From CAWAPS01 sp963783945 (GTDB lineage Bacteria > Actinomycetota > Acidimicrobiia > Acidimicrobiales > Palsa-688), in NCBI GenBank assembly GCA_963783945.1, contig CAWAPS010000037.1, positions 1 through 64,000 on the forward strand: a DNA stretch of 64,000 nucleotides, given 5' to 3'. Both the position numbers and the translations under genes were made by a program. Each line of letters opens with the position of its first letter. Position 1 is the stretch's first letter. The notes under the pieces were generated by a model. The model was given only the letters and a program-made list of their open reading frames with translations, was not told the DNA's origin and did not search any database. This document shows positions 1 to 8,680 of this stretch, piece by piece.

Positions 1-7
1 TCGCGAC

Positions 8-19
8 GCGAAGTGGTTG
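8..19 (+). repeat. Copy of the CGCGAAGTGGTT 12-mer
   Basis: Identical to the right arm at 38161-38172 and to the inverse of most of the left arm at 38118-38128. The left half of an equivalent element would lie outside the window. Confidence 0.4.
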
Positions 20-110
20 ACGGGGCCGGCGCTCGGGCGAGCGAATGTCCGCCGGCCGCCCCCGCGCCCCGCCGGCGGGCGCGCGAGTATCGCCGCCCCC
101 CGACTCCCGG

Positions 111-116
111 TACGCT
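111..116 (+). promoter_or_regulatory. -10 box of prfA, leaderless type
   Basis: TACGCT lies 8 nt before the GTG start of prfA, so transcription would begin at or within a few bases of the start codon. No Shine-Dalgarno sequence is visible between them. The same arrangement recurs at many first genes in this window. Confidence 0.5.
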
Positions 117-124
117 GGTAGACC

Positions 125-1198
125 GTGTTGGAGCGCCTCGAAGGATTGGAGCGCGAGTACGAAGCGGTGCTCATCCAACTCTCGGATCCCGACGTCATCT
201 CGGACCCCAAACGCCTGCGGGACGTGTCCCGCCGGCACCGGGAGCTCGAGCCGGTCATCGAGGCCTACCGCGAGTTGCGGGGCGCCGGGGAGGACCTCGC
301 GGTTGGACGGGAGATGCTGGCCGACGCCGGCCCTGAGGACCGGGAGATCCTGAGGGGGGAGATCGAGCGCTCCGAGGCGCAGGTGGGGGAGCTCGACGAG
401 AGGCTGAGGACCCTCCTGCTGCCGAGGGATCCCAATGCCGGCAAGAACGTCATCGTCGAGATCCGCGGGGCCGAGGGAGGAGAGGAGGCCAACCTCTTCG
501 CCCGTGACCTCTACGAGATGTACATCCGGTACGCCGACCGCAAGGGTTTCTCGGTCGAGACGCTGTCGACAGACCCCTCCGACATGGGGGGCTTCAACCA
601 GGTGACCTTCATGGTCAAAGGCCGGGGGGCGTGGTCTCATCTCAAGAACGAAGGCGGGCCCCATCGGGTCCAGCGGGTACCCGTCACCGAGTCGCAGGGA
701 CGGGTTCATACCTCGTCCGCCGCGGTCACCGTGCTCCCCGAGGCCGAGGAGCTCGAGGTCCAGATCGACGACAAGGACCTCAAGGTCGACGTTTACCGTT
801 CGACCGGACCCGGAGGCCAGTCGGTCAACACAACCGACTCCGCGGTCAGGGTCACCCACCTGCCAACCGGCATGGTGGTCGCGATGCAGGACGAGAAGAG
901 CCAGATCCAGAACCGGGCCAAAGCCATGCAGGTCCTGCGGGCCCGTCTGCTCAAGGCCGAGCAGGACCGCCAGGCGGCCGAGCTGTCGAGCGCCCGGCGC
1001 AGCCAGGTCGGTGGAGGCGGGCGGTCGGAGAAGATCCGTACCTACAACTACAAGGAGAACCGGGTCACCGATCACCGCATCGGCCTCACCTTGTACAAAC
1101 TCGACAAGATCATGCTCGGCGAGCTCGACGATCTGATCGACGCGCTCATGGCCGACGAACGGGCAAGGCAGCTCGCCGGGTCGCAGGAGCTCGAGTGA
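125..1198 (+). CDS. prfA: Peptide chain release factor 1
   Basis: Class I release factor that recognises UAA and UAG in the ribosomal A site and triggers hydrolysis of peptidyl-tRNA. The 357-residue length is normal. The stop-codon tripeptide region reads PVT at residues 186-188 and the universal GGQ hydrolysis motif is at 230-232, the target of PrmC encoded next door. Start is GTG behind a TACGCT -10 box. The stop codon overlaps the GTG of prmC (GTGA), implying translational coupling. The order prfA-prmC-sua5-atp resembles the mycobacterial arrangement. Confidence 0.97.
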   Translation: MLERLEGLEREYEAVLIQLSDPDVISDPKRLRDVSRRHRELEPVIEAYRELRGAGEDLAVGREMLADAGPEDREILRGEIERSEAQVGELDERLRTLLLPRDPNAGKNVIVEIRGAEGGEEANLFARDLYEMYIRYADRKGFSVETLSTDPSDMGGFNQVTFMVKGRGAWSHLKNEGGPHRVQRVPVTESQGRVHTSSAAVTVLPEAEELEVQIDDKDLKVDVYRSTGPGGQSVNTTDSAVRVTHLPTGMVVAMQDEKSQIQNRAKAMQVLRARLLKAEQDRQAAELSSARRSQVGGGGRSEKIRTYNYKENRVTDHRIGLTLYKLDKIMLGELDDLIDALMADERARQLAGSQELE

Positions 1199-2094
1199 AC
1201 AGCCCGGCCACCCCGACCTGGGCCGAGCTGTACAAGGTCGCGGCCGGGCGGCTCGGCAACGGGCGGGAGGCCAGGTGGATGATCGAGGAGGCGTCGGGCC
1301 AGGCCTGGGCGGAGGTTGCGGGTGCCGAGCGACCGGCGCCCGAGGTGGCTCGCCGGCGCCTGCTCCGGATGCTCGATCGTCGCCAGGCAGGAGAGCCGTT
1401 GCAATACGTCCTGGGCCGGTGGGCGTTCCGCCAGCTGGATCTGATGGTCGACCCGCGGGTGCTGATCCCCAGGCCCGAGACCGAGCAGGTTGTGGAGGTG
1501 GCGCTCGCCGAGATCAGCCGCCTGGCGGCGGTGGGCGGCTCGCCGGCCGCGACCACGAAACCCAGAAACCTGGTCGTGGTCGACCTCGGAACAGGATCGG
1601 GCGCCATCGCCCTGTCGATCGCATCAGAGCAGCAACGAGTGGACGTCTGGGCCACCGACTCGTCTTCAGAAGCGGTAGCCGTGGCCCGGGCCAACCTGGC
1701 GGGCATGGGGGGGTCCGCCGCCACCCGGGTCCGTGTCGTCGAGGGGGACTGGTGGTCCGCCCTACCCGAGCAATTGCGCGGAACGATCGAACTCGTCGTG
1801 TCCAACCCGCCCTACATCTCCTCGGCGGAGATGGCCGCCCTCGATCCGGAGGTCCGGGAGTGGGAGCCCGGGGCCGCCCTGGAGGCCGGACCGACCGGGC
1901 TCGAAGCGGTCGAGAGCATCCTCGGGCCGGCGAGGGGATGGCTACGCCCAACCGGGGTAGCGGTGATCGAGATCGCACCCCATCTGGCCCCGGCGGCGGA
2001 GCGGGCGGCGCTCCGGTCCGGGTTCACGGATGTCCACGTTGGGCCCGACCTCGCAGGTCGCGACCGGGTGCTGGTGGCCAGGAGCGCGGCGTGA
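1195..2094 (+). CDS. prmC: Release factor glutamine N5-methyltransferase
   Basis: SAM-dependent enzyme that methylates the glutamine of the GGQ motif of release factors. An N-terminal helical release-factor-binding domain (about residues 1-80) precedes a Rossmann methyltransferase with the SAM loop DLGTGSGAIAL (130-140) and the catalytic NPPY motif (204-207). The length, 299 aa, is typical. Start is the GTG overlapping the prfA stop; longer upstream reading in this frame only shadows prfA. Its own stop overlaps the GTG of the next gene in the same GTGA way, so prfA, prmC and sua5 look like one coupled operon. Confidence 0.96.
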   Translation: MNSPATPTWAELYKVAAGRLGNGREARWMIEEASGQAWAEVAGAERPAPEVARRRLLRMLDRRQAGEPLQYVLGRWAFRQLDLMVDPRVLIPRPETEQVVEVALAEISRLAAVGGSPAATTKPRNLVVVDLGTGSGAIALSIASEQQRVDVWATDSSSEAVAVARANLAGMGGSAATRVRVVEGDWWSALPEQLRGTIELVVSNPPYISSAEMAALDPEVREWEPGAALEAGPTGLEAVESILGPARGWLRPTGVAVIEIAPHLAPAAERAALRSGFTDVHVGPDLAGRDRVLVARSAA

Positions 2095-2723
2095 CGGCGA
2101 TCCTGGCGGCGTTCGGGGACCCACCTCCAGCCGACGTGATACGAGCCGCCGCCGAGGCCCTACGCGACGGCGACATCGTCGGAGTGCCGACCGACACCGT
2201 TTACGGCTTGGCCGCCGACCCGTGGCATTCGGGCGCGTCCGACCGGTTGTTCCTCCTCAAAGGTCGCCCCCGCAACGTCGACCTTCCTGTCCTCGTGGCC
2301 GGCGAGCAGCAGGCCCTCGAGCTGACCACGGCCGTGCCACCCTCGGCCGTGCGGCTCATGCAGGCATTCTGGCCTGGTGCCCTGACCATCGTGTTGCCCC
2401 GCCGAGAAGACGTCCGGGGCGACCTCGGCGAGGAGGACGCGACCATCGGCTTGCGCTGCCCGGCTCACCCGGTCCCGCTTGCTCTGTGCCGGGTCGCCGG
2501 CCCGTTCGCCACGACCAGCGCCAACCGTCACGGCGAACCCCCGCTGACCACCGCAGGCTCGGTGGCACAGCGCCTGGCCGGGGTGGCGCTGGTGCTCGAC
2601 GCCGGCACCTGCGAAGGTCAACCCTCGACCGTGGTTGACTCCACCGGGGACCCGCCGAAGCTGCTGCGGGCCGGGTGCATCGAATGGAGCCGGATCCTGA
2701 GTGTTGTTGCGGGTGACGCGTGA
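2091..2723 (+). CDS. L-threonylcarbamoyladenylate synthase (Sua5/YrdC/YwlC)
   Basis: Makes threonylcarbamoyl-AMP from threonine, bicarbonate and ATP for the t6A37 modification of ANN-decoding tRNAs. The 210-residue protein is the short YrdC-only form, without the C-terminal Sua5 domain. Family motifs visible are PTDTVYGL (33-40), the basic KGRPRN stretch, FWPGALT and TSANRHGEP. Start GTG overlaps the prmC stop. It is the third gene of a translation-quality operon directly upstream of the ATP synthase genes. Confidence 0.93.
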   Translation: MTAILAAFGDPPPADVIRAAAEALRDGDIVGVPTDTVYGLAADPWHSGASDRLFLLKGRPRNVDLPVLVAGEQQALELTTAVPPSAVRLMQAFWPGALTIVLPRREDVRGDLGEEDATIGLRCPAHPVPLALCRVAGPFATTSANRHGEPPLTTAGSVAQRLAGVALVLDAGTCEGQPSTVVDSTGDPPKLLRAGCIEWSRILSVVAGDA

Positions 2724-2930
2724 CCGGGAATCGGGCCACCACAGCCCTGTCCCAAGCGTTGTCAGCGGGGAGCGGACAAGACGGCGCGCCGTCTGCTGCG
2801 CTGGCGCCAAGTTGCCGGTGATGCGTTCAAACTGCGATGATTTGACCCGTGCTGCCGTCCCGACATGGAGCCGTGCCCAGCCCCGGTCGGGGCGTCGCTG
2901 CGCGTGGCCTTAGCTCGACCCGAGGAGAGT
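2724..2930 (+). other. Intergenic region before the ATP synthase operon
   Basis: About 207 nt without a convincing gene. A TTGACC hexamer near 2841 could be a -35 element for the atp operon, but no clear -10 partner is seen. A GAGGAG ribosome-binding site at about 2922 precedes the GTG of atpZ. Confidence 0.4.
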
Positions 2931-3131
2931 GTGGACAAAAAGCGACCTGGCATCATGGAGTTCGCCGGGCTCGGCATGATGAACGCTCTGTGCCTCGGCG
3001 GCGGCCTTACCGCTGGTTGGTTCGCGGACCAGGCTCTGGGCACTCTGCCGCTGTTCCTGTTCGTTGGGCTGATCTTGGGTATCGCAACTGGTGTGCTCGC
3101 CACCCGTTCGGAGATAAAGAGATTTTTCTAG
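2931..3131 (+). CDS. atpZ: AtpZ/AtpI-family small membrane protein
   Basis: A 66-residue protein with two predicted membrane helices (about residues 13-33 and 40-58) separated by a short loop containing WFADQALG, as in the AtpZ-type proteins encoded just before F1Fo ATP synthase operons. Relatives are linked to ATP synthase assembly or Mg2+/Ca2+ handling. The GTG start is chosen because a GAGGAG site lies a few bases upstream and the conserved part begins KKRPGIMEFAGLG; upstream starts add only low-complexity sequence. Function rests on position and membrane topology. Confidence 0.75.
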   Translation: MDKKRPGIMEFAGLGMMNALCLGGGLTAGWFADQALGTLPLFLFVGLILGIATGVLATRSEIKRFF

Positions 3132-3192
3132 CCATCACCCTCTAGGCTCAGCGCCTCTCGGCGCGAGCCATCGTGAGACTTGAGTCCAGAAC

Positions 3193-3618
3193 TTGCTGAC
3201 AGCCTTTCCCCTATCGCAGATCGAACGTGTGGTGCGCCGCACGGCCATCATGTCCATCCTCGCGGGCATCGTGCTTGCCGTGATCGCCATACTCATCGGC
3301 CAGCCCTACTTCGTCCCGGGGATTGCCCTGGGTCTGGTCCTGGCCATTGCTAACCATCGGGTGTTCCAATCTTCGGCCATGCGGTTCACGACGCCCGAGG
3401 GAGTGGTCAGCCGCAAGCCCTTTGCCGGGAGTGTCGCTCTTCGCCTCGGCGTCTGCACGGTCGTGGCCATAGGACTGCTGATCATCGAGGAGCCGGTCGG
3501 CTGGGGTGTGGTCGCCGGTCTGGCCCTGTTCCAGGCGATGATGCTCCTCAACGCTCTGATCGCACTGATCAAGTTCCAGCGCCAATCGATCAGCGAAGCC
3601 GGAGCCTCCGATGCTTAG
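3193..3618 (+). CDS. atpI: ATP synthase subunit I (AtpI)
   Basis: A 141-residue protein with four hydrophobic helices, matching the AtpI accessory subunit that aids c-ring assembly. It ends with a charged tail (FQRQS) and lies between atpZ and atpB. A TTG start at 3193 is used; no better ATG/GTG precedes the first helix. The stop overlaps the beginning of atpB by 8 nt, consistent with one transcript. Sequence conservation in this family is low, so the call relies mainly on topology and operon position. Confidence 0.8.
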   Translation: MLTAFPLSQIERVVRRTAIMSILAGIVLAVIAILIGQPYFVPGIALGLVLAIANHRVFQSSAMRFTTPEGVVSRKPFAGSVALRLGVCTVVAIGLLIIEEPVGWGVVAGLALFQAMMLLNALIALIKFQRQSISEAGASDA

Positions 3619-4349
3619 CGCGGCAGGCGTGCTGGCGGTGAACATCCCCGTCGGCGAGCACGTCACCCGCAAGGTCGGCGGGTTCACTCTCAACATCGAC
3701 ACCATCTGGACGACGTGCCGTAGCCATCGCCATCGTCCTCGGTCTCGGGTTCTGGATGCGTCACAAGGTGACCTCCGGGGTACCCGGGAAGCTCCAGGTG
3801 GTCTGGGAGTTCATAGTTGGCGGTGTGAGCGACCAGGTCGAGGAGAGCCTCGGGCCGCGATATCGCTATGTCGTCCCCCTCGCCGTGACGTTGTTCTTCA
3901 CCGTCCTGGCGGCTAACTGGCTCGAGATATTCCCCGGACTGTTCCACAACACCGACTACAGCCCGTCCCCGAGCGCTGACGTCAATCTGTGTTATGCCCT
4001 TGGGATTCTCGTTTTCGTCCTGACCAATTACGCCGCGGTCAAGGCGAAAGGGTTTCGCGGCTACGTGAGACACTTCTTCCGCAAGCCGGTCGCCATGTTC
4101 CCCCTCCACATCATCGAGGAGATCGCCAAGCCACTGACTCTGGCGTTGCGACTGTTCGGCAACCTGTTCTCCGGCGGGATCATGATCGCCCTCCTGATCA
4201 GCCTCCCGGTCTACTTCTTCCCGGCGAGCATTGCGTTCAGCGTGGTGTGGAAGCTGTTCGACATGTTCATCGGCGTGATCCAGGCCTTCATATTCGCTTT
4301 GTTGACGATCCTCTACTACCAGTTCGCCATTGAAGAGGACGGCCATTGA
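3611..4349 (+). CDS. atpB: ATP synthase Fo subunit a (reading frame broken by one extra base near 3716)
   Basis: Subunit a forms the proton half-channels against the c-ring. Residues from the ATG at 3611 read to NIDTIWTT, then the frame must slip +1 at about 3716 to continue AVAIAIVLGLGFW and on to the stop at 4347-4349, giving about 245 aa. The second part carries the family signature: the essential arginine in LTLALRLFGN, NYAAVKAKG and the C-terminal ILYYQF region. The protein is intact on both sides of one surplus base, so a sequencing error is more likely than a dead gene in a complete atp operon. Confidence 0.92.
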
Positions 4350-4406
4350 CGGCCCGCACCCGCCTTCAACTAGAGCCCTGATCAACCAGATAGGAGAAAC
4401 CCACAA

Positions 4407-4667
4407 ATGGCAGCAACCACGGAGAAGGCCATCGAGCTGGCCGGCGCCTTTGTCGGCGGCGGGGTCGCCCTCGGTGGCGGCGCCATCGGTGCCGCGATCG
4501 GCGACGGCTTGGCAGGAAGCCAGACGATCGCCGGCATTGCCCGCCAACCGGAGGTTCAGGGCCGGCTCTACACGACCATGTTCCTGATCGTCGGCTTGGT
4601 GGAAGGCATGTACTTCATCAATCTTGCCTTTGCCGCGTTGTTCGTATTCGTTCTCGCCAAGGGCTGA
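4407..4667 (+). CDS. atpE: ATP synthase Fo subunit c
   Basis: The 86-residue hairpin protein forms the rotor ring. Two membrane helices flank the polar RQP loop at 46-48, and the ion-carrying carboxylate is E66 in LVEGMYF. The residues after E66 lack the Ser/Thr typical of sodium-binding c subunits, which points to proton coupling. The glycine-rich first helix (GGGVALGGGAIGAAIG) is typical of tight helix packing. A GGAGA site precedes the ATG. Only 3 nt separate its stop from atpF. Confidence 0.97.
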   Translation: MAATTEKAIELAGAFVGGGVALGGGAIGAAIGDGLAGSQTIAGIARQPEVQGRLYTTMFLIVGLVEGMYFINLAFAALFVFVLAKG

Positions 4668-4670
4668 GCA

Positions 4671-5201
4671 ATGGCAGAGCTGGCTTCATCGAACTTCCTG
4701 GTTCCCAACGCCACGTTCTTCGTCGAGCTGGCCGCCTTTCTCATCGTCCTCGGAGTGCTGGCCAAATGGGTGCTTCCTGTTATCAACAAGGCCATGGAGG
4801 ATCGCCAGGCCACGCTGCGCCAGGCTCTGGCCGACGCCGAGGAGGCAAAGGCTCGGGCGGCAGAGGCTGAAGAGGAGTACAAGCGGGTGATCAGCGAGGC
4901 CCGCAGTCAGGCCAGGGCGTTGGTTGACGAGGCCAACCGGCTGTCAGAGCAGCTGAGGGCAGAGAAGCGCCAGCAGGCCGAGGAAGAGTCCGACCGGATC
5001 GTCACCCGCGCCCGGGAAGACGTCGAAGCCCAGGCCCGCAAAGCGTTCGAGGACCTACGTCAGCAGGCTGCTGATCTGGCGATCGCCGTCGCTGAGAAGG
5101 TGGTCGGAGAGGGCATCGACGCGGAGTCTCACCGGAACCTCATCGACCGAACCATCTCGGAGATCGAGGCGCAGGCGGGGGCGGCGGGGGTGACTGCCTA
5201 G
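4671..5201 (+). CDS. atpF: ATP synthase Fo subunit b
   Basis: Peripheral stalk subunit of 176 aa. One N-terminal membrane helix (about residues 10-35, FFVELAAFLIVLGVLAKWV) is followed by a long charged, Ala/Glu/Arg-rich helix that dimerises and reaches F1. Unlike mycobacteria, where one of the b-type subunits is fused to delta, b here is a separate gene of normal length; its stop directly abuts the GTG of atpH, with no spacer. Confidence 0.95.
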   Translation: MAELASSNFLVPNATFFVELAAFLIVLGVLAKWVLPVINKAMEDRQATLRQALADAEEAKARAAEAEEEYKRVISEARSQARALVDEANRLSEQLRAEKRQQAEEESDRIVTRAREDVEAQARKAFEDLRQQAADLAIAVAEKVVGEGIDAESHRNLIDRTISEIEAQAGAAGVTA

Positions 5202-6116
5202 GTGCGCCAGAGCATCCGTGGCTACACCGACGGGGTCATCGATCAAATCGAGCCGGCCGCGCTAAGCCAGACGGCAGCTGAGTTGGTCGCGGTGGGCGAG
5301 GTGGTCGACCAGTCCGAGGACCTGCGGCGCACCCTCCTGGATCCCGGCGTGCCGGCCGTGTCGCGACGAGCAGTTGTCTCCGACCTGCTCGCCGGTCGGG
5401 TCGGCCGGCCGACGTTACGGCTCCTCACCTTCGCCGTCGAGACCGATCGGGCCATAGAGACGGTCGACAACATCAGCTGGCTGTCCGAGCGGCTTAAAGC
5501 GTCAGCCGAGGGCCTGCACCCCACCGGCGAGACCACGCTCGGGCACAAAGCGGCGGAGGAGCGGGTCGACGGCTACGCCACCGCCATCCTCGAAACCGTG
5601 GGGGACCGCTCGGAGCTCGGCGAGGTGGAGGATGAGCTGTTCCGTTTCCTGCGGATCATCGACGGATCCGACGATCTGAGGGGACCACTGTCGGACCGTG
5701 CCTTGCCGGCCGACAACCGCAAGGCACTGGTGACCGACCTGCTGTCGGCGAGAGCGACGCCCATGACCGTGGACCTGGCGGGCTACGCCACCCAGGTCGG
5801 GCGGCCCCGCGATTACCTGGAGCTCCTCGACTACCTGGTCGCCCGGGTCGCCGCGGAGCGCAGCCGGCGGGTGGCCGAGGTGCGCAGCGCGGTCGAGATG
5901 GACGAGCGGCAGCGCCGGAATCTGGCCGCCGCCCTCGGCCGGATCATCGGCCGCGTGGTGGACGTCCGGGTGACCGTCGACCCGAGCGTGCTCGGCGGGT
6001 TCATCGCGACCATCGGAGACACCGTGGTCGACGGAAGCTCTCGTCACCGGCTTGATCTGATGAAGGACCGCCTGGTCCAACCCGAAGCCATAGTCACCCG
6101 AGGAGAGCCCAACTGA
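5202..6116 (+). CDS. atpH: ATP synthase F1 subunit delta with duplicated N-terminal domain
   Basis: Delta caps the top of F1 and binds the peripheral stalk. It has 304 residues against about 180 in most bacteria. Residues 2-100 and 120-215 align as two copies of the delta/OSCP N-terminal helical bundle: both have a YxxxI/L beginning, an LRRTLLDP/LRGPLSD step, an SRRAVVSDLL/NRKALVTDLL helix and a final helix. Only the second copy is followed by the C-terminal domain (220-292, with VDPSVLGGFIATIGDTVVDGS). The GTG start touches the atpF stop and the stop overlaps the atpA ATG by 1 nt. No base composition change suggests transfer. Confidence 0.93.
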   Translation: MRQSIRGYTDGVIDQIEPAALSQTAAELVAVGEVVDQSEDLRRTLLDPGVPAVSRRAVVSDLLAGRVGRPTLRLLTFAVETDRAIETVDNISWLSERLKASAEGLHPTGETTLGHKAAEERVDGYATAILETVGDRSELGEVEDELFRFLRIIDGSDDLRGPLSDRALPADNRKALVTDLLSARATPMTVDLAGYATQVGRPRDYLELLDYLVARVAAERSRRVAEVRSAVEMDERQRRNLAAALGRIIGRVVDVRVTVDPSVLGGFIATIGDTVVDGSSRHRLDLMKDRLVQPEAIVTRGEPN

Positions 6117-7642
6117 TGGCAGAGCTGACCATCAACGCCAACGAGATCGCCGAAGCGCTCCGGCGCAACCTCAGCAACTACACGCCCGGCGTCTCGACCG
6201 AGCAGGTCGGCCGGATCACGGAAGTGTTCGACGGGATCGCCCGGGTCTCCGGCCTTCCCAACGCCGCGGTCAACGAGCTGCTCGAGTTCGAAAGCGGCGA
6301 GCTGGGTCTGGCCCTGAACCTCGACGAAGACTCCATAGGAGCCGTCGTGCTCGGTGGGTCGGAATCGCTCGACGAGGGTCAGACCGTCAAAGCGACCGGC
6401 CGCATCCTGTCGGTGCCGGTCGGCGACGCCCTGCTCGGCCGGGTGGTGAACGCGCTGGGCGAACCCATCGACGGTCAGGGCCCGATCGTGACCGACCTGA
6501 GCCGCCGGCTCGAGGTGCAGGCGCCCGGCATCGTCGATCGCCAGCCGGTGAAGGAACCCCTCCAGACCGGCATCAAGGCCATCGACTCCATGACGCCCAT
6601 CGGCCGCGGCCAGCGGGAGCTGATCATCGGTGACCGCAAGACCGGCAAGACGACCGTGTGCGTCGACACCGTCCTCAACCAGCGCGGCCTCGGCGTGAAG
6701 TGCATTTACGTGGCCGTGGGCCAGAAAGGTTCGACCGTGGCCCAAACGGTCAACATTCTGCGCGAGGCGGGGGCCATGGAGTACACGGTGGTCGTCAACG
6801 CGCCGGCGTCGGAACCGGCCCCGTTCAAGTACCTGGCCCCATACGCCGGGTGCGCCATGGGCCAGCACTGGATGGAGAACGGCGAGCACGCCCTCATCGT
6901 CTACGACGACCTCTCCAAGCAGGCGGAGGCCTACCGCCAGCTGTCGCTCTTGCTGCGCCGCCCTCCGGGCCGCGAGGCCTACCCGGGCGACGTCTTCTAC
7001 TTGCACAGCCGCCTCCTGGAGCGCTCGGCCAAGCTCTCCGACGAGAGAGGCGCAGGGTCGCTTACCGCCCTACCGGTGATCGAGACGAAAGCGGGCGACG
7101 TTTCCGCCTATATCCCGACCAACGTGATCTCGATCACGGACGGCCAGGTCTTCCTCGAGTCCGACCTCTTCTACTCCGGCGTCCGTCCAGCGATCAACGT
7201 CGGCATCTCCGTCTCCCGGGTCGGAGGCGCGGCCCAGATCAGGGCCATGCGGTCGGTGGCCGGGACGCTCAAGACCGACCTCGCCCAGTTCCGCGATCTG
7301 GAAGCCTTTGCCGCCTTCGGCTCCGAGCTCGACCGGGTGTCCCAGGCCCAGCTCGACCGGGGCTACCGGCTGACCGAGGTATTGAAGCAACCTCAGAACT
7401 CCCCGGTACCGGTCGAGGAGCAGGTAGTGGCGATCTACGCCGCCACCCACGGCTACGTCGACGACATATCGATCGCCGACGTCGGGCGGTTCGAGTCCGA
7501 GCTCATCGCCTACTTTCGCTCCAGCCAGGCCGATGTACTTGCCGAGATCCGCGAGAAAAAGGTCCTGCCCGACGAGGGCAAGCTGGACTCGGCCATCGAA
7601 TCGTTCAAGAAGGTGTTCTCACCCGGCGAGTCGAGCGGCTAG
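6116..7642 (+). CDS. atpA: ATP synthase F1 subunit alpha
   Basis: Non-catalytic nucleotide-binding subunit of the alpha3beta3 head, 508 aa as expected. The P-loop GDRKTGKT lies at 172-179, and the alpha signature region PAINVGISVSRVGGAAQ is present toward the C-terminus, including the arginine-finger region. ATG overlaps the atpH stop by one base, so translation is probably coupled. Reading frame is intact. Confidence 0.98.
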   Translation: MAELTINANEIAEALRRNLSNYTPGVSTEQVGRITEVFDGIARVSGLPNAAVNELLEFESGELGLALNLDEDSIGAVVLGGSESLDEGQTVKATGRILSVPVGDALLGRVVNALGEPIDGQGPIVTDLSRRLEVQAPGIVDRQPVKEPLQTGIKAIDSMTPIGRGQRELIIGDRKTGKTTVCVDTVLNQRGLGVKCIYVAVGQKGSTVAQTVNILREAGAMEYTVVVNAPASEPAPFKYLAPYAGCAMGQHWMENGEHALIVYDDLSKQAEAYRQLSLLLRRPPGREAYPGDVFYLHSRLLERSAKLSDERGAGSLTALPVIETKAGDVSAYIPTNVISITDGQVFLESDLFYSGVRPAINVGISVSRVGGAAQIRAMRSVAGTLKTDLAQFRDLEAFAAFGSELDRVSQAQLDRGYRLTEVLKQPQNSPVPVEEQVVAIYAATHGYVDDISIADVGRFESELIAYFRSSQADVLAEIREKKVLPDEGKLDSAIESFKKVFSPGESSG

Positions 7643-7657
7643 GAGGCGTAGGGAGCT

Positions 7658-8665
7658 ATGGCCGGCGGCCAGGAACGGGTACTCAGGCGTCGCATTCGCA
7701 GCGTCGAGTCGACAAAGAAAATCACGCGGGCCATGGAGCTCATCGCGGCGTCGCGCATCGTGCGGGCCCAGCAGGCCATCACCGCCGCCCGCCCGTACGT
7801 GGTCAAGATGGGCGAGGTGGTCGAGCACCTCGCCGACTCACCCGACGCCGCGACCCACCCCTTGTTCCGTGATGTTGCCGAGGTGCAGCGGACCGCCATC
7901 ATCCTGGTCACGGCCGACCGAGGCCTGGCCGGGGGTTACAACTCCTCGATCGTGCGGACGGTCGAGCGCATGATCCGAGGCCATCAGGCAGACGGGCAGG
8001 ACGTCCAGCTGGTCACATTGGGGCGGAAGGGCCAGAGCTATTTCCGTTACCGCAACCAGCCGATATTGGCGGCGGTGACCGGGGTGTCGGACCGGCCCAC
8101 GTACGAAGACGCCCGCAAGGTCGTGACGGCCGTCATGGGCCCGTTCGAGGCGGGCGAGCTCGATCAAATCGAGCTCGTCTACACCCACTTCGCGTCGCTC
8201 GGTTCGCAGGTGGTGACGGTCAAGCAGTTGGTGCCGCTCATCCGGGACCAAACTCTGTCCGGGGCGAGCAGGGAGAAGGCGGCGCCGCCGGCCGCCTCCG
8301 AGGACCGCCTGGAGAGCCGGTCGGCGGTTCCGGGGCACAAGACCGACTACGAGTTCGAGCCCGAACCCCAGGAGATCCTCGATCGGCTCCTGCCCAGCTG
8401 GTTGGAGGCCGAGGTTCTCGCCGCCATGCTCGAGTCCGCAGCATCCGAGCATGCCGCCCGCCAGCGGGCCATGAAGGCGGCGACCGACAACGCTGACGAG
8501 CTCATCAAGAACCTGCGCCGGGTCATGAACCGGGCCCGCCAGGACGCCATCACGACCGAGATCATGGAGATCGTGGGCGGGGCGGAGGCCCTACGCCACG
8601 GCGGCGACGGAACCGAGTCCGGTGCCTACGCAGAGACCTACGAGCCGACCGCCGAGTCGGCCTGA
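7658..8665 (+). CDS. atpG: ATP synthase F1 subunit gamma
   Basis: Central rotor shaft. The N-terminal helix begins RRRIRSVESTKKITRAMELIA and the C-terminal helix contains ATDNADELIKNLRRVMNRARQ, the two ends that form the coiled coil inside the alpha3beta3 ring. At 335 aa it is longer than the usual 285-305: an extra charged segment lies at about residues 205-230 (near SREKAAPPAASEDR) and there is a C-terminal tail of about 25 residues. Some actinobacterial gamma subunits also carry an extra loop; whether this one is the same is not shown. A GGAG site precedes the ATG. Confidence 0.96.
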   Translation: MAGGQERVLRRRIRSVESTKKITRAMELIAASRIVRAQQAITAARPYVVKMGEVVEHLADSPDAATHPLFRDVAEVQRTAIILVTADRGLAGGYNSSIVRTVERMIRGHQADGQDVQLVTLGRKGQSYFRYRNQPILAAVTGVSDRPTYEDARKVVTAVMGPFEAGELDQIELVYTHFASLGSQVVTVKQLVPLIRDQTLSGASREKAAPPAASEDRLESRSAVPGHKTDYEFEPEPQEILDRLLPSWLEAEVLAAMLESAASEHAARQRAMKAATDNADELIKNLRRVMNRARQDAITTEIMEIVGGAEALRHGGDGTESGAYAETYEPTAESA

Positions 8666-8680
8666 CAGCAGGAGCATCAC

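Noticed and set aside
3700..3730. Programmed +1 frameshift in atpB
   Set aside because: No conserved slippery site or stimulatory structure is evident, and many unrelated genes in the window carry similar single-base breaks without a common motif.
3690..4547. Long open frame antisense to atpB and atpE
   Set aside because: Its translation is Asp/Glu/His-rich and matches no family; it mirrors codon bias of the real genes on the other strand.
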